From: Dillenia suffruticosa
Taxonomy: Eukaryota; Streptophyta; Magnoliopsida; Dilleniales; Dilleniaceae
Direction: 5' to 3'
NCBI GenBank assembly: GCA_033439265.1
Contig: JAVTVX010000013.1
Location: 1,762,501 to 1,826,500 of the forward strand
DNA: 64,000 nucleotides
This document shows, one piece after another, positions 1-17,700 of this stretch. The position numbers and the translations under genes are program-made. The notes under the pieces are model-generated. The model did no database searches. It was not told the origin of the DNA and was given only the letters and a program-made list of their open reading frames with translations. Each line of letters opens with the position of its first letter. Positions within the stretch are counted from its first letter, which is position 1.

Positions 1-3000
1 AGAGAGGGCTGAGGTAACGCTTGCGCGTTGAGAGGGTTATGTTGATCAAAGACGCGTTTGGACTTCAACCGGTTGACTGGGTTGATCCGATCCGATGGCC
101 CAGCTCTATGTTCAACCTTGTGTTATTGAGTTATTTAGCTAATAGGAGTCGGACACGTGTTTGAAATTTGAAAGGTCAAGATCATGAATATTGCCACCAC
201 GACCGAAGACCAGAGGACGGGAAAAGAGCCAATTATGTGGCCCGTGGATGCCGCCACGATTTTTAATTGATGAGAGAGAGAGAGAGAGAGTTTTTTTTTT
301 TTTGGGCGGGGGGGGGGGGGGAGTGATTCAGGAACATGTTGAGTTGAGGGTAGTTTTGTTCAAATTAAAATTTTAGACAAATGCAAAATTTTTATATTAG
401 GGTAAGAAAATGTTCTTTCATTGCAAATTTAAAATTTATTTTTCAAAAATAAATGCAAAAATTTTTCAGTTGAGGTTTCCGCTCATTAAAAATGAAGAAT
501 TATATTTTGCAATAGAAAAGTCCTAGTGATATCTTGTACTTACCCGCATTTCTAATCTTAGTTACAAATAATCCTAGTTTTCTAGGTGAATTGACGTGGA
601 TAATTCACAATTTGTATATTATTTTACATATTTATGGATTTACTTAGAGCATATGTTAGAAATAGTGGAGAAGGATTTCTCTATTAAGAGACTTTGCACG
701 ATCGAATTCGTTATTGTTTATATGAAGCTTTTCTTAGGCAGTTTCACTGAGATGATTTTTGTGCATGGCTTTATGTGGGGTATTTGAAGAGCAGGGATCG
801 ATAGCTCTCACTGATGTAGAAAATTTAAAGGACAAATGACATTAATGAAGTCCTTCAAAAAGGTAAAAACTAGCGGTAGAAAATTTTCAGAATCCAAAGA
901 GACTTTATTTAATGTCGGCTCACGGCAATGACTTTTGTGTTTTCGGGTAACCTATCCACGCCCACTCATTTGGGGACAGTTGGGTGTCCAGCCCCGCATT
1001 TACTGGTGATTCAAGCCAATCCTACCTAGCCTCGGTGGTCTTACTCCAATTGAGTTTTGACGCATGGCGAATTGTTGATCCTTAATGTGGGCAAAAGGAT
1101 TTTATTTTATTTTTATTTTTTTTTACCTTCTTTTATTTAAAGGGGTTTTCATAAATTATTTTAATTGACATTTTTATTGTCAAAATTATGGTACCTTTCT
1201 GAAAGTTGTTTAGTGGCATCACTTCTTTATAGGCTTCACAATTTTTTATGGGTGAAAGACAAAAGGGTAAAAGATCTTTTGGTAGAATTGGCTTTAGTAC
1301 AGAATCAAATTATGGTTATACTTTTTGTTGTTTCAATTTTCTTCGTTGATAGCGAAGGGGCCCTCCTCCCTTTCCTTCCTCGTCGGCTTGGCCTTTTTTT
1401 TTTTTTTCTTTGTTTTCAAAGTTAATATTTAGATTTTATTCGAATAATTCGATTTGAATATTATAAAATTTATTTTAAAAATTAATTTTTCTAAATCGTT
1501 TTTGAATTAAACTTAAGAGTTCTGACTAAAAAATAGAGTTTCTGATCACTCAACTCAAAATACTTTAATTCGATTTGGTCGGCAAAAGCATATATTGCAA
1601 TACCATTTGAGATACATAAATGTTTTTGAATAATAATAATGTATATTTATAATATATGTTAAGCGAATAAAAAAAGATACAAAATGGTAAAGGAATATCC
1701 TTTAAGAGCCAAATCAAAGTTAAACCCGCCTATCAATTAAACCCTTTAGTAGAATAGTGTTAGTAAAAAGAAATAATACAAATAGATGATATTTTAAGTT
1801 ATAATTTATATAAAAAATATAATGTTTTAAGTTTAAATAATTTTGAATCGATGAACATGTTTTTTTAAATTAAATAAATAATTCTCGCATAGAATTTATT
1901 TATTCAATTTTGGACTTATTTAATAAGTTATATTATTAGACCTTTTATTTGGGCAACTTTGCTAGTTTTAAGTTTCCATTTCTAAAATTGAGCTTTCTTC
2001 TTTTAGCTAACCTTTTTGATTTTAAAGAGATGAAAATGCTTTCTGAGATTTGGCCAAAACACCCTCGTATGGATGAGTCTGACTCGGCTCACAAATGAAT
2101 TAACTTTCTCAGTGGACCCTTCAGCAAATTACTGAGCATACTACACGGTTGAGTGTAAAATTTCAATCATTTCTAGAATCTAGATCTGTGATGTCCACTT
2201 GTCATGGTCCATCCCTGGCATGTCAGTCACTACAATCCATTTTCCCTTCTCGGTCATGGATCCCACCCAGTGCCAGACCCTGTTTTCTTCTAAGTAATTT
2301 ATTCTCTCCCTACCCTTTGAATTTTGTGTGGGCACTCAATTTTGATAGGTCTAGCCTTTCTGCCTCTCTCTCTCTCTCTCTTTGAAGCGATCGCGTATAT
2401 TAAAAGCTACTTTGGACCATCCTCTGCAATAATGGTAAACAACGAAGCTTCCCGGAAGTTTCCTTGATGGGGTATACCGATGCACGTATGTATTAAAAAA
2501 AAAAAAAAAACCTAGCCGAATATTATATGAATTGATCTTGACTATGCTTAATCTGTCTCATTTGCAAAAATGGATAGAATCATGGTTCTGCACCGCACAC
2601 TGACATTGTGTTACTGTTATTGGCCCACAATTTGATTTTCTATCGACATTTTCTCTTCCACCGTTCTAGATTCACTGCTTCTGCTAAGGGATCAGCCCCA
2701 AAGTTACCACCTATCCAAAAAACAAATTAGTTGTGCGGGTAGATGGAGACAAAGAAGTGCATAACTAGTATTGGTCCTTTTGAGAACTGGCCCAAAATTT
2801 GAAAATTTGTTGGCTGTGGTCATAGATGGGACCGTAAAAGTGGTAGAATGGTAGAGATTGTACCAGAAACTCAAGATCGGATTTTAGTTTAGCTAATACA
2901 TTTCACGTTAAGTTTCAGCTTGATTAAGTTTTGTTTTTAGTGGGTCCTAACATTGTAGTGTTTATTTTTTGGTTTGTATGATTCCTGATTGGACTTCACA

Positions 3001-4196
3001 AGAAAGTTTGCCGAAGGCATCTTTTTTCTACTTGGTGGTTTGAGTTGTCTCCACGTTCTCTGGAATTGAGCTGATCGATTTTTGTGTGACGGTGAACCTT
3101 GTAGGTTAGTGATAACTTGTAAGTTGTTAGGTTTGGTATCTAGCTGTTTATCTATATATATATATATATATATATTTGTACTTACTAGGACAAAGCCGAA
3201 TGATTTTGACAGTGGGGTAGATTACATATATAAAACAAGCAACTAGAACAATAGGTATTTTAAGTAGAAGCAATAGAATATCCGAAAACATCAGCATCTG
3301 CATCAACATCGACCAAAAAATGTCCATTACAAAAAGAGTTCAAGGCTTTGGTCCAAAAACTGGTATCCGAAACGCAAGACCCTCTCTTCTCTTTCCTTTC
3401 AATCAATTACATTATACCAACTCATATAAATAAGTGATCTTTTGTATTATTTATGTGATATTGTTACCACATAAGCCTCCATACTCAAAAGAATCGATCA
3501 AACATGAACCTGCCTAACTTGATCCAATCAGCAATTTGTAGTCTCATACTAGTGCAAGACTTGATAGTTCCGTTAATGTTTCTTATCATTTGCAAATCCG
3601 GTAGACTGTGGCCCATCTCCTCCAAATCTAGTTTATATTATATAGCATTTCTCAAGAACTCTGAAAATGAATTTAGGTTCACATGGACTATCTAGTACTT
3701 CACGTATTAACCAAATTAGAATCCAGACGTATTATAAAATTTGAACAAATATCCTGTTTATATTTATATGCCACTCAACAATGTCTTAAATTTAATGAGT
3801 CATGGGTATTGTTTGTGCAGCGTTGTTTGTTTCAGTGCCGATTTATAAACATTCTTTCTGAACTTTTTTGTGGCTATTTCATTTCCCCGTATGCTAGCTT
3901 TTTCCTTCAACAAGACTTTGTTACCCGTCACAAAAGAAAATTGTCTTGATGTGGTCAATTTAAGAGTTACATGTTTTGTCAATAATTGTAAGTGGCGCCG
4001 TACTTAAATGTCCGGTTTTTCTTAATCTCCCATATGGTTGCATTATCTTGAAAATAGTCTAAGGTAGTTATAAGATCCCACTTATAGGTACAGGATCCCA
4101 CTTATCTACACTCAGAGCGTAGAATGTCTGTGTGGCTGTTGATGGTGGTCTAGTTTGTCTTTTGAGTTCTTTATCAAACTTGTTTTCATTTTGTAG
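1..4196. other. Gene-free upstream stretch; first exon of pump copy A not found
   Basis: No convincing coding exon is visible on either strand. It holds a (GA)n-poly(T)-poly(G) tract near 270-321, a CT tract near 2363-2383, a (TA)n tract near 3152-3174 and a copy of an AT-rich dispersed repeat around 1430-1560. The first exon of the downstream Ca2+-ATPase (about 57 codons, encoding an Arg-rich calmodulin-binding helix) would be expected here by analogy with copy B, where exon 1 lies 1.9 kb before exon 2. I could not find it. It may lie before the window start, or be deleted. Confidence 0.6.
270..321. repeat. (GA)n / poly(T) / 14-G homopolymer tract
   Basis: A GA dinucleotide run is followed by about 13 T, then GGGC and an uninterrupted run of 14 G (308-321). 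This is simple-sequence DNA, and long G homopolymers are often mis-sized in assemblies. Confidence 0.85.
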
Positions 4197-9676
<5,480 letters not shown>

Positions 9677-9761
9677 GATTTACTTGAATTTTGCTTTTTT
9701 TAAGTTTCCATCTGGATTTTGGTGGAGTTGGGTAGTTGGAATTCTGGTAATGCTCGGGAAG

Positions 9762-10006
9762 ACATGTACGGATGTAACTTAAAAATAAATAAAAAATTTT
9801 AAAACAACCCTAAGGAAAAAATATTTCCTTTTTTAACCCATATATGTCGCGGGTTCAACACGCGACAAAATATGTCGTGTGTTGAATCCGTGACATTGGG
9901 TACGTCGCGTCTTCAAGATGCGACATCCCCCCACAGCGCTCCTCTCGTTGCCACGACACTCCTCCCTTCCCCTACTCCACTCCTCTCTCTCCCTTTCACC
10001 TCGGCA

Positions 10007-10040
<34 letters not shown>

Positions 10041-10318
10041 CTCTGGGGGAGAGAGAGATAGAGAGAGAAAGGAGTGCTACGGAGGGGAGGAGTGCCCCGG
10101 GAGCGAGAGAGGGAGAGGGGTGGTGGGGGGGGGAGAGACGAGTGCTGCGGGAGAGAGGGAAAGAGAGAAATGTCGCGGGGGAATGTCGCATCTTGAAGAC
10201 GGGGCATATCTCATGTTGTGGGTTAACCCATGATATGCATGGGTTAGAAATATAAATATTTCTCCCTTAGTGTTGTTTTAAAATTTTTTATTTATTTTTA
10301 ATTTACATCCATACATGC
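9762..10318. mobile_element. Foldback/MITE element with long terminal inverted repeats
   Basis: The left end (about 9762-9840) and right end (about 10240-10318) are imperfect reverse complements for well over 100 bp, including the outer CATGTACGGATGTAA / TTACATCCATACATG pair and the inner AAATAAATAAAAAATTTT block. The centre is also roughly palindromic: CT-rich on the left and GA-rich on the right. Inside the left arm are three successive 21-nt palindromes with GTCGC/GCGAC-type ends (9846-9866, 9874-9894, 9904-9924), partly mirrored near 10180-10240. There is no transposase. ORFs on both strands are by-products of the CT/GA core. It starts about 85 bp after the stop codon of pump copy A, so it may lie in that 3' UTR. 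Target-site duplication is not clear. Confidence 0.75.
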
Positions 10319-11723
10319 CCCAATGCTCAGGCTCTGCTCCACTGGTTTTGCTTATAGCTTATGGGCCCGATAGAGAGAGAATTTTTTGGAGATTTGAAGC
10401 GGTTTCTGGCTGGTTCATGGTAAGATTTTTGTGTCCCGTCTCAGCCCCAAAAAAGTTGGAAAGTCGAAAGGCAAAGCGAAGGTCCTCGCCACTGATCTCT
10501 AAGCAAACCAAAATAGAAAGAACCACGACGCCATTGGACTTTTTTCTGTTTGAGGTTTTAACCACCATCCTTGTTTTTGCCATGATAATGGAAAGTGATT
10601 GCTTTTGTCCATGAGGATTTTGGCTAATTTTGGATCCTCTTGATTTTCTGTACAACGGAGAACATTTTGGGAATCAAAGTTTGCTGCCATTGTGATTTGC
10701 AGAGCTGACATCAGACACTACTGCTGATCTCGGCTCAGGTTTTTCAATTGTATTTATCCTTCCCCCCCCCCCCCACCCCCAACACCCATTTGACGCAGGC
10801 ATGAAAACTTTGTTAGAATTTCCTCAAAGTGAGATCATCTTTATCCCATATATTTCCTTAAAACTTTGGTGCAATTTGTTCTTTTCGATTTGGAACTTGA
10901 ATGGGTCAAACTTACGGGGTCCCATAATGAAACCCTGTCAAATGTTAATGGTGCTTTTTTATTTGGACGCTTTTACAGATCCTTTCATCGTTTCCCAATA
11001 CAATATATAAGGGAATGCTAAAATGAAAAAAAAAAAAAAAAAATGGAAGAAGAAGAAGAAGAAACTTCAACCTACTTTTCTCGATTTTATTGAACTTGAA
11101 ATTTCATGTGATTTTCCCAACGGGGGCATCAACTTATGTGGAAGCTGTTGTAGCCCTAAGATTATGGTTTGTTAAATGGCTTTGGGGCCAAATTGTGTGA
11201 CCTTGGCATCTGTTGGCCCCTTGTGTTTTTAATAGATACCAAATTCAAGTCACACAATATATATATTTTTTATTATAAGATTCTCAATTATTATTAGTAT
11301 GATAACTACAAAAGTTTGATCAAAACTTAGATTTACGTTTTACCTTTTATTGTTAATAAAATCCTTTATTTACATTAAAAGTTTTGACCGGCCTAATTTA
11401 CCTTGATTAATTTTTTGTTTAAGAGAAAATTTTAATAGAAAATATAAAATTTAAAAGTGTAAATTAAGTTTTTCTGCAAAAAAAAAAAAAAAAAAAATTA
11501 AATCATTACATTAGGTAATTTTAATAGAAATAACCTTGTCCGAGTCGCAGCGGAAAATATAGAAATTTCTAAAACGCGAATTACGGGAGAACAGTAACAT
11601 GACTTCATAGTAGTCAACGTTAGCTTTAACCCGTTGAAATTGAAGGTCTGAGGTTTACATTGCGGGACAATGGTATGGGGGTTTGCTTGCTGGGGCTTTG
11701 AGTTTTGAACTGAGGAAAAAGAA
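10319..11723. other. Intergenic region / upstream region of pump copy B
   Basis: No supported gene. It contains a C-rich homopolymer near 10763-10780, two poly(A) runs (about 11025-11042 and 11479-11497) and AT-rich DNA. The last 200 bp before the ATG at 11724 are the likely core promoter and leader of copy B; no certain TATA box could be assigned. Confidence 0.5.
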
Positions 11724-14700
11724 ATGGAGAGATTCTTGAAGGAGTTTGAGGTTCAGCCAAAGCATTCTTCCGATGAAGCCCTGAGGAGATGGAGATCTGC
11801 CGCCACCATTATCAAGAATCGCCGTAGGAGGTTTCGCTTTGCTGCTAATCTTGAGAAACGGACCGAAGCCGAAATAATTAGGCAAACATACAAGGTCTCT
11901 CTCTCTCTCTGTCTCTCTCTCTCTCCCCCCCGGATCATCGACTTTAATCAAGTGTTCTTTTCAGCGTTTGATCTGTGTTTGAATGTAGGACTTAGAAATT
12001 TAATGTTGTCTTATTTTTTCTTGGACAGAGATAGTTGCTGGTAAGATTTGAATAACCGGATAACGAGGAACAAAACGAGACATGTATGTGAGAAATTAGA
12101 GTAAAAATAGGATAGTAAGTGGATAAAGTACATGTGTAAAGTCAGCAGTTCACATTTAAACTCCAACGCAATGTAGGAAAGTTTGCCATGGATCACATTT
12201 GTTGGCAGTCATCAGACTCTCTCTCTCTCTCTCTCTCTCTCTCCCCCTCTCTCTGATCGTCTTTTTCTCTCTTATCTCTCTCTATTCTGTTTCTCAACGA
12301 ACTCTCTCTTTCTGTCTCTGTCTCTACCTCTCTCTGTGTTTCCGGAGCTTTTTCTGTCCCAAATCTTACCGTCGGTCTAAAATGGGGAAATTCTAGAAAA
12401 TTGGTGTTTTCACTCAAGAAAATTTCTCAGACTAAAAGATTGGGTTTAATGCAATCGGTATAATATAATTAATTATAAATTGTTTTGTAATTATTATTAA
12501 TTTGAATGATTTTATTAATTTATTCACCTTATTATTAAGTTTCACTTTTTATGGTTTAACATTTATCCTTGTATAGAGCTCTTTTAGAATCTATTTTATT
12601 AAAACAAACAAGATTAAAATTTACGGGGGTTAAAATTTAATCTTAATTCACTCATTCAAAAACACATGAGGAAAGTGGAAAGATTATGGGAGTAACATTT
12701 ATTTCTTGACGTATTACTCTTGTAATTGTTCACCCTTAAATTTTATCATTCAACTAGACAATGTCCTTAATTGAAAGGATAATGTTCGATGTATTAAATG
12801 AGATCAAATTTACCAAATCTGGTGTGACATTGTTTCATCGGTCAATCAAATACACATGATGATACATTGTATTGTTTTTCAATCAATGAAACTGTCATAT
12901 TAGATTTGGTATATTTTGTATTTGATTTTTTTTAAAAACATTTAGCACTATACCAATTGAAATCTTTTTGAATTAAGTGGATCATAATGCTTCTAGCATT
13001 GATTCAAGTCTCATACCTATGCTTTTAATAAATTTGAAGATCTTTTAGCATGCAGAGAAATTAGCAGCTAAGATAAAGGGACTGTGAAATAGTTTCACAA
13101 GGGCCTCTTCTCATTCCTTAAACGACAACTTATATTGCTTAATAAGGCCAATTATCTAAACTGAGGTAATATGTTAGTATGAGACTGGAATGGCTTTAAG
13201 GGTGATTTGACCATGCTTGCATGAACTGGACAATGAACATCATTATTGGCGGTATTTAGAACAAACATATGATTAGGGGCGAAATCTCCATGGATATGGG
13301 AGATGATTTTCTTGGGAAGTTGATTTCCAAAGTCAGCACTCCAGCAGCTGCTTTCTTTCTTTCTTTCTTTCTTTCTTTTTTGTTTTCTTTTCCTTTTGGC
13401 TATGGAAGTGGCTTAAGGAAGATCTTAACCTTAGACAGTCTTCAAAAAGACAGTTCACTGCTGTGAATAGATACCTATGTGTAAGGTGTTGATCATTGGC
13501 TACTCCACTGCTGTTGGATGAGATGTTCGTGGGAGATGGTTTTCTATGCTTGTTGATAGCTTCTTGCAACATTATGTTATACTTACTCATTTTAACAGCA
13601 CTTTTGCAATTTTCTTGTGTATAGGAAGTCCTATAACTCCAACCAGGAACTTGCAGAAAAATTTTTGCTATTTAGTTGTACCTTTCGTGCCTATATGCGC
13701 ATGGATGTATTATAAGTACATGTCATGCATCTGGTTGCAATTGTGTGCACTAAAGTTTGAACTTTATTTTTGCCAGGAAAAGTTCAGAATTGCTGTGCTT
13801 GTTAGTAAAGCAGCCTTTCAGTTTATTGACGGTATGATGAACCTCAAATCAATTAAACTGTACATTCTTCTGATCAATTCTTTTATTATGAGCATTTCTT
13901 TGATAAAACCTCGTTGAAAGCCATTGCATTGTACATGATATTTGAGAAAATACAAATATTTATTATCATGAAAACAAGTGTGGTCATAGCCAATCTAAAT
14001 AGATTAAGTGGCAAGACATATGGAGTGATTGTTCTTGGAGATAAGCCCAAAAGATCCATCAAACCTTGCACAACCAGCATGATATCTTAACAATTCTGAA
14101 TGTTTCCTGAACCATATTAGCAGGTTGTAGTTCTACATTCCATGGATACGTTTTCAGCAGTATGATAACCAAAACTGAATACATGGAGAAAGAGCAACCA
14201 ATGCATGAGAATTTGATTATTACTAGAGCCTCCTTGATGAAAGCTTTATTCAAAGAAAAAAAAAATGATTAGTTTTAATTAAGTGCGTTGATGTTTAGGC
14301 TTTGTTTGTTGACGAATGTTTCTTTTTTGAATCTGGCTAAGCTTATATCATGCTCAACTGAAGGTACTAGAGCATTTTGTTTCTATTTGGTGATGATCTG
14401 AAATATACAACAAAGTGTGTTATAATAAGATACAAAAACATGATTGTTTGAGTTACCTCTAGGCATTGGTGTTAATTAATGTATAGAGTGTGTCTGTTTA
14501 TCAATCCGGTATTGTCATGCAGAGTGTTTTGTCTAATGTTGATGCTCTCAAGACATTTTTGGTACAGAATTACCTGATTCTCCTAAGTAGTGCACCAATA
14601 CACTTTTCTGAAAGCATCCTCAGTCACTCTTCTGAATTTTGTGTATCATCCCAAGTCATTCATCTGAGGAAGTGCCATATAGTTAAAATCAAGATGTAGC

Positions 14701-17700
14701 TTTGAATAAATTACAAGCCAAGAGAAGAAATGCAATCAGAGTATTATGTAATCAGAAGGTTGGGTCATGCACTTTTTACATTTTGGACTGGAATTGGCTC
14801 TTCACACTTTGTTTTATCATTTGGCATTTCAATTTCATTTGTTTCTTGCTCTGCAGGTGTTGTTCTCAAAAGTTACGATGAGTCCATATCAGACGAGTTC
14901 AGGCAAGCTGGATTTGAAATTGATGCCGATAAACTTTCTTTGATGATTGAGACACAAAATCACCGAGACTTAGAAGCATTGAAAGGGGTTGAGGGGATTG
15001 CAAGAAGGCTTTCAGTCTCTCTTGACAAGGGAATCTGTACTATTGAGCAACCTCTTCTACCAATTAGGCGGAAATTATATGGCATGAACATTTGGAAAGA
15101 GAAGCCTAGCAAAAGTTTTTGGTTATATGCTTGGGAGGCATTGCAGGACTCAACTCTTAGCATCCTTCTGGTTTGTGCAATAATTTCTGTAATTTTAGGA
15201 GCATTTGCAGAAGGATGGCCAAAGTGTATATACGGTGGAATTAGTATCACAGTAAGTGTTCTCTTGGTGATCATGCTAACAGCAATCAGTGATTATCAGC
15301 AAGTGGTGCAATTCCAGAACTTGGAACAGGAGAAGAAAAAAAAGTATGTTCTTGTCTCCAGAGATGGACAGAGGCAAAAGGTTTTAGTCCATGATCTCGT
15401 GGTTGGAGATGTTGTTCATCTATACAGTGGTGATCAAGTTCCAGCTGATGGGATCCTTATATCAGGTAGTAATTTGCTGGCTGATGAGTCAAGTTTGTCA
15501 GGTGAATCGGAACCACTAAAAATAAGCAAAGAGAGTCCCTTTCTTCTCTCAGGAATGAAAGTGCATGATGGTTCTGGTAGGATGTTGGTAACATCAGTCG
15601 GTGTGAGGACTTCATGGGGAAGATTGATGGAGACATTGGATGAGATAGGAGAGGAGGAGACACCACTGCAGGTGATGCTGAATGGTGTTGCTACATTTAT
15701 TGGAAAAATTGGGCTATTCATTTCAATTCTTACATTTTTGGCCCTGACTCTTAGTTTTCTGGTGGAAAAAGCAATTCAGAACCAGTTTTTTGAATGGTCT
15801 TATTCTGATATCTTGGAGCTGTTGAATTATGTTGCTGTTGCAGTGGCTTTAGTCATAGTTGCAGTTCCAGAAGGTCTACCATTGGCAGTGACATTGAGCC
15901 TTGCTTTTGCAATGGAGAAGTTGATCAATGACAGACTTCTTATGAGGCATCTTTATGCTTGTGAAACCATGGGATCTGTTACATGCATTTGCACAGATAA
16001 AACTGGGACATTAACAACCAACCATATGGTTGTAGAAAAGATGTGGATCTCTGACAAGGTCATCTCCTGTATTGGAACTGCAGAGAGTTTGAGATCTACT
16101 ATTTCTTTGTCAGTTCTTGACATTCTGTTGCAGTCTATATTTCAGAATACAGAAGCTGAGGTGGTAAGAGGCAAAGGTGGGGGGAGAACTATATTGGGCA
16201 CTCCAACAGAGACCGCACTACTAGATATTGGTTTGTTATTAGGAGGTGATTTTAATGCTCAACGCAGGCAATTTAGGGTACTGAAGCTTGAACCTTTTAA
16301 TTCTTTTAAGAAGAAGATGTCAGTTCTTGTAGCTTGTCCAGATGGTGAACTTCTTGCATTCTGTAAAGGTGCTTCTGAGATTGTTTTGGAGATGTGTGAT
16401 AAATTTATTGATAGCAATGGAGAACTTCTACCTCTTACAGATGAAAGGAGAGCTGCTGTTATGGTTATCATAAATAATTTCTCCAGTGAAGCTCTCAGAA
16501 CTCTCTGTTTGGCCTTCAGGAATATTGAGAATGCTTCAGTTGAGGAAGAAATCCCCAGTGATGGTTATACTTTAATTGCCGTTATTGGAATCAAAGATCC
16601 CTTGCGCCCCGGGGTCAAGAGTGCTGTGCAGACTTGTTTAGCTGCTGGAATTTCTGTGCGAATGGTCACTGGTGACAATGTACATACAGCCAAAGCCATT
16701 GCTAAAGAATGTGGAATATTAACAAATGATGGCCTGGCCTTGGAAGGATCTGAATTTCGCTCAAAAAGTCCTGCAGAGATGAAGGTCTTGGTGCCAAAAA
16801 TTCAGGTGCAACATCCCTTCTGTAGATCAGTTTGATTATCTGATATTTCTACATTCTTAAAGTCGTACAATGACTAGCATTCAAAAGTGAGACTCTATAT
16901 ACAGGTATTGGCTCGATCAACCCCTCTTGACAAACACATATTAGTTACACGCTTAAGGGATGAATTTCGGGAAAAGGTTGCTGTTACTGGAGATGGAACA
17001 AATGATGCCCCTGCGCTTAAAAAAGCAGATATTGGACTTTCAATGGGCATAGCAGGAACTGAGGTTTGTGTTTATATTCTTTTAGGCACATGAGCCATTA
17101 ACACTATTTCCATTTCATGATTGTAATGATGCATGGAACCTTCTATAGTGTCATTGAAGATGAATGAAAATTTTAGCACCTATTTTTAAAAGGAAAATGA
17201 CCCTACCTGCCACAATAAATCCTCTATATTTTGTAGAACTGGGGGCTTCTTTTAGTTATTATGCATAGGGCATAAAGTAGAAATTTTTATAAGTGGGTAA
17301 GGTTATAATTATGACTATTGGTTGTAGCCATATTTGTCCAAAAGATAATAAAGATCTAAAACTTTTTCTTTGGCCCTTTCATGACTCAAAAGTGCCAGTA
17401 CACTTTCCGGCTTGCAACAACTCAAAAGGGCGGGGCAGTAAAATTGTCTTTGGCATTTAATACTTTTTCTTCAAGTGGTATATGGGAGTGACACATCACA
17501 AAATACATAGAAAAAGAGAATTTCTTGATCTTTATGTCTTATATGTTCGGATTCTTTTGGACATATAGAGATTTATCTTTACGTCAAGAATCTTTTGAGA
17601 TTTTCATAGATTTATATCAGTTGAAATGTATTTAGGTTTCTTTATGATATAGATTGTTTGCTTATATACAGAAAATACTGTTCCCATTTGACGTTTAATG

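Noticed and set aside
2738-2770. RWRQRSA-like peptide that might be the missing pump exon 1
   Set aside because: The match is only a few residues, is followed by a stop codon and has no MEK/MER start or Arg-rich continuation.
9833-10255. ORFs of 92 to 127 codons on both strands
   Set aside because: Products of the CT/GA-rich core of the foldback element; low-complexity Ser/Leu/Arg/Glu peptides.
12183-12417. ORFs of 65 to 74 codons in pump copy B intron 1
   Set aside because: Made of CT microsatellite codons, with no protein family resemblance.
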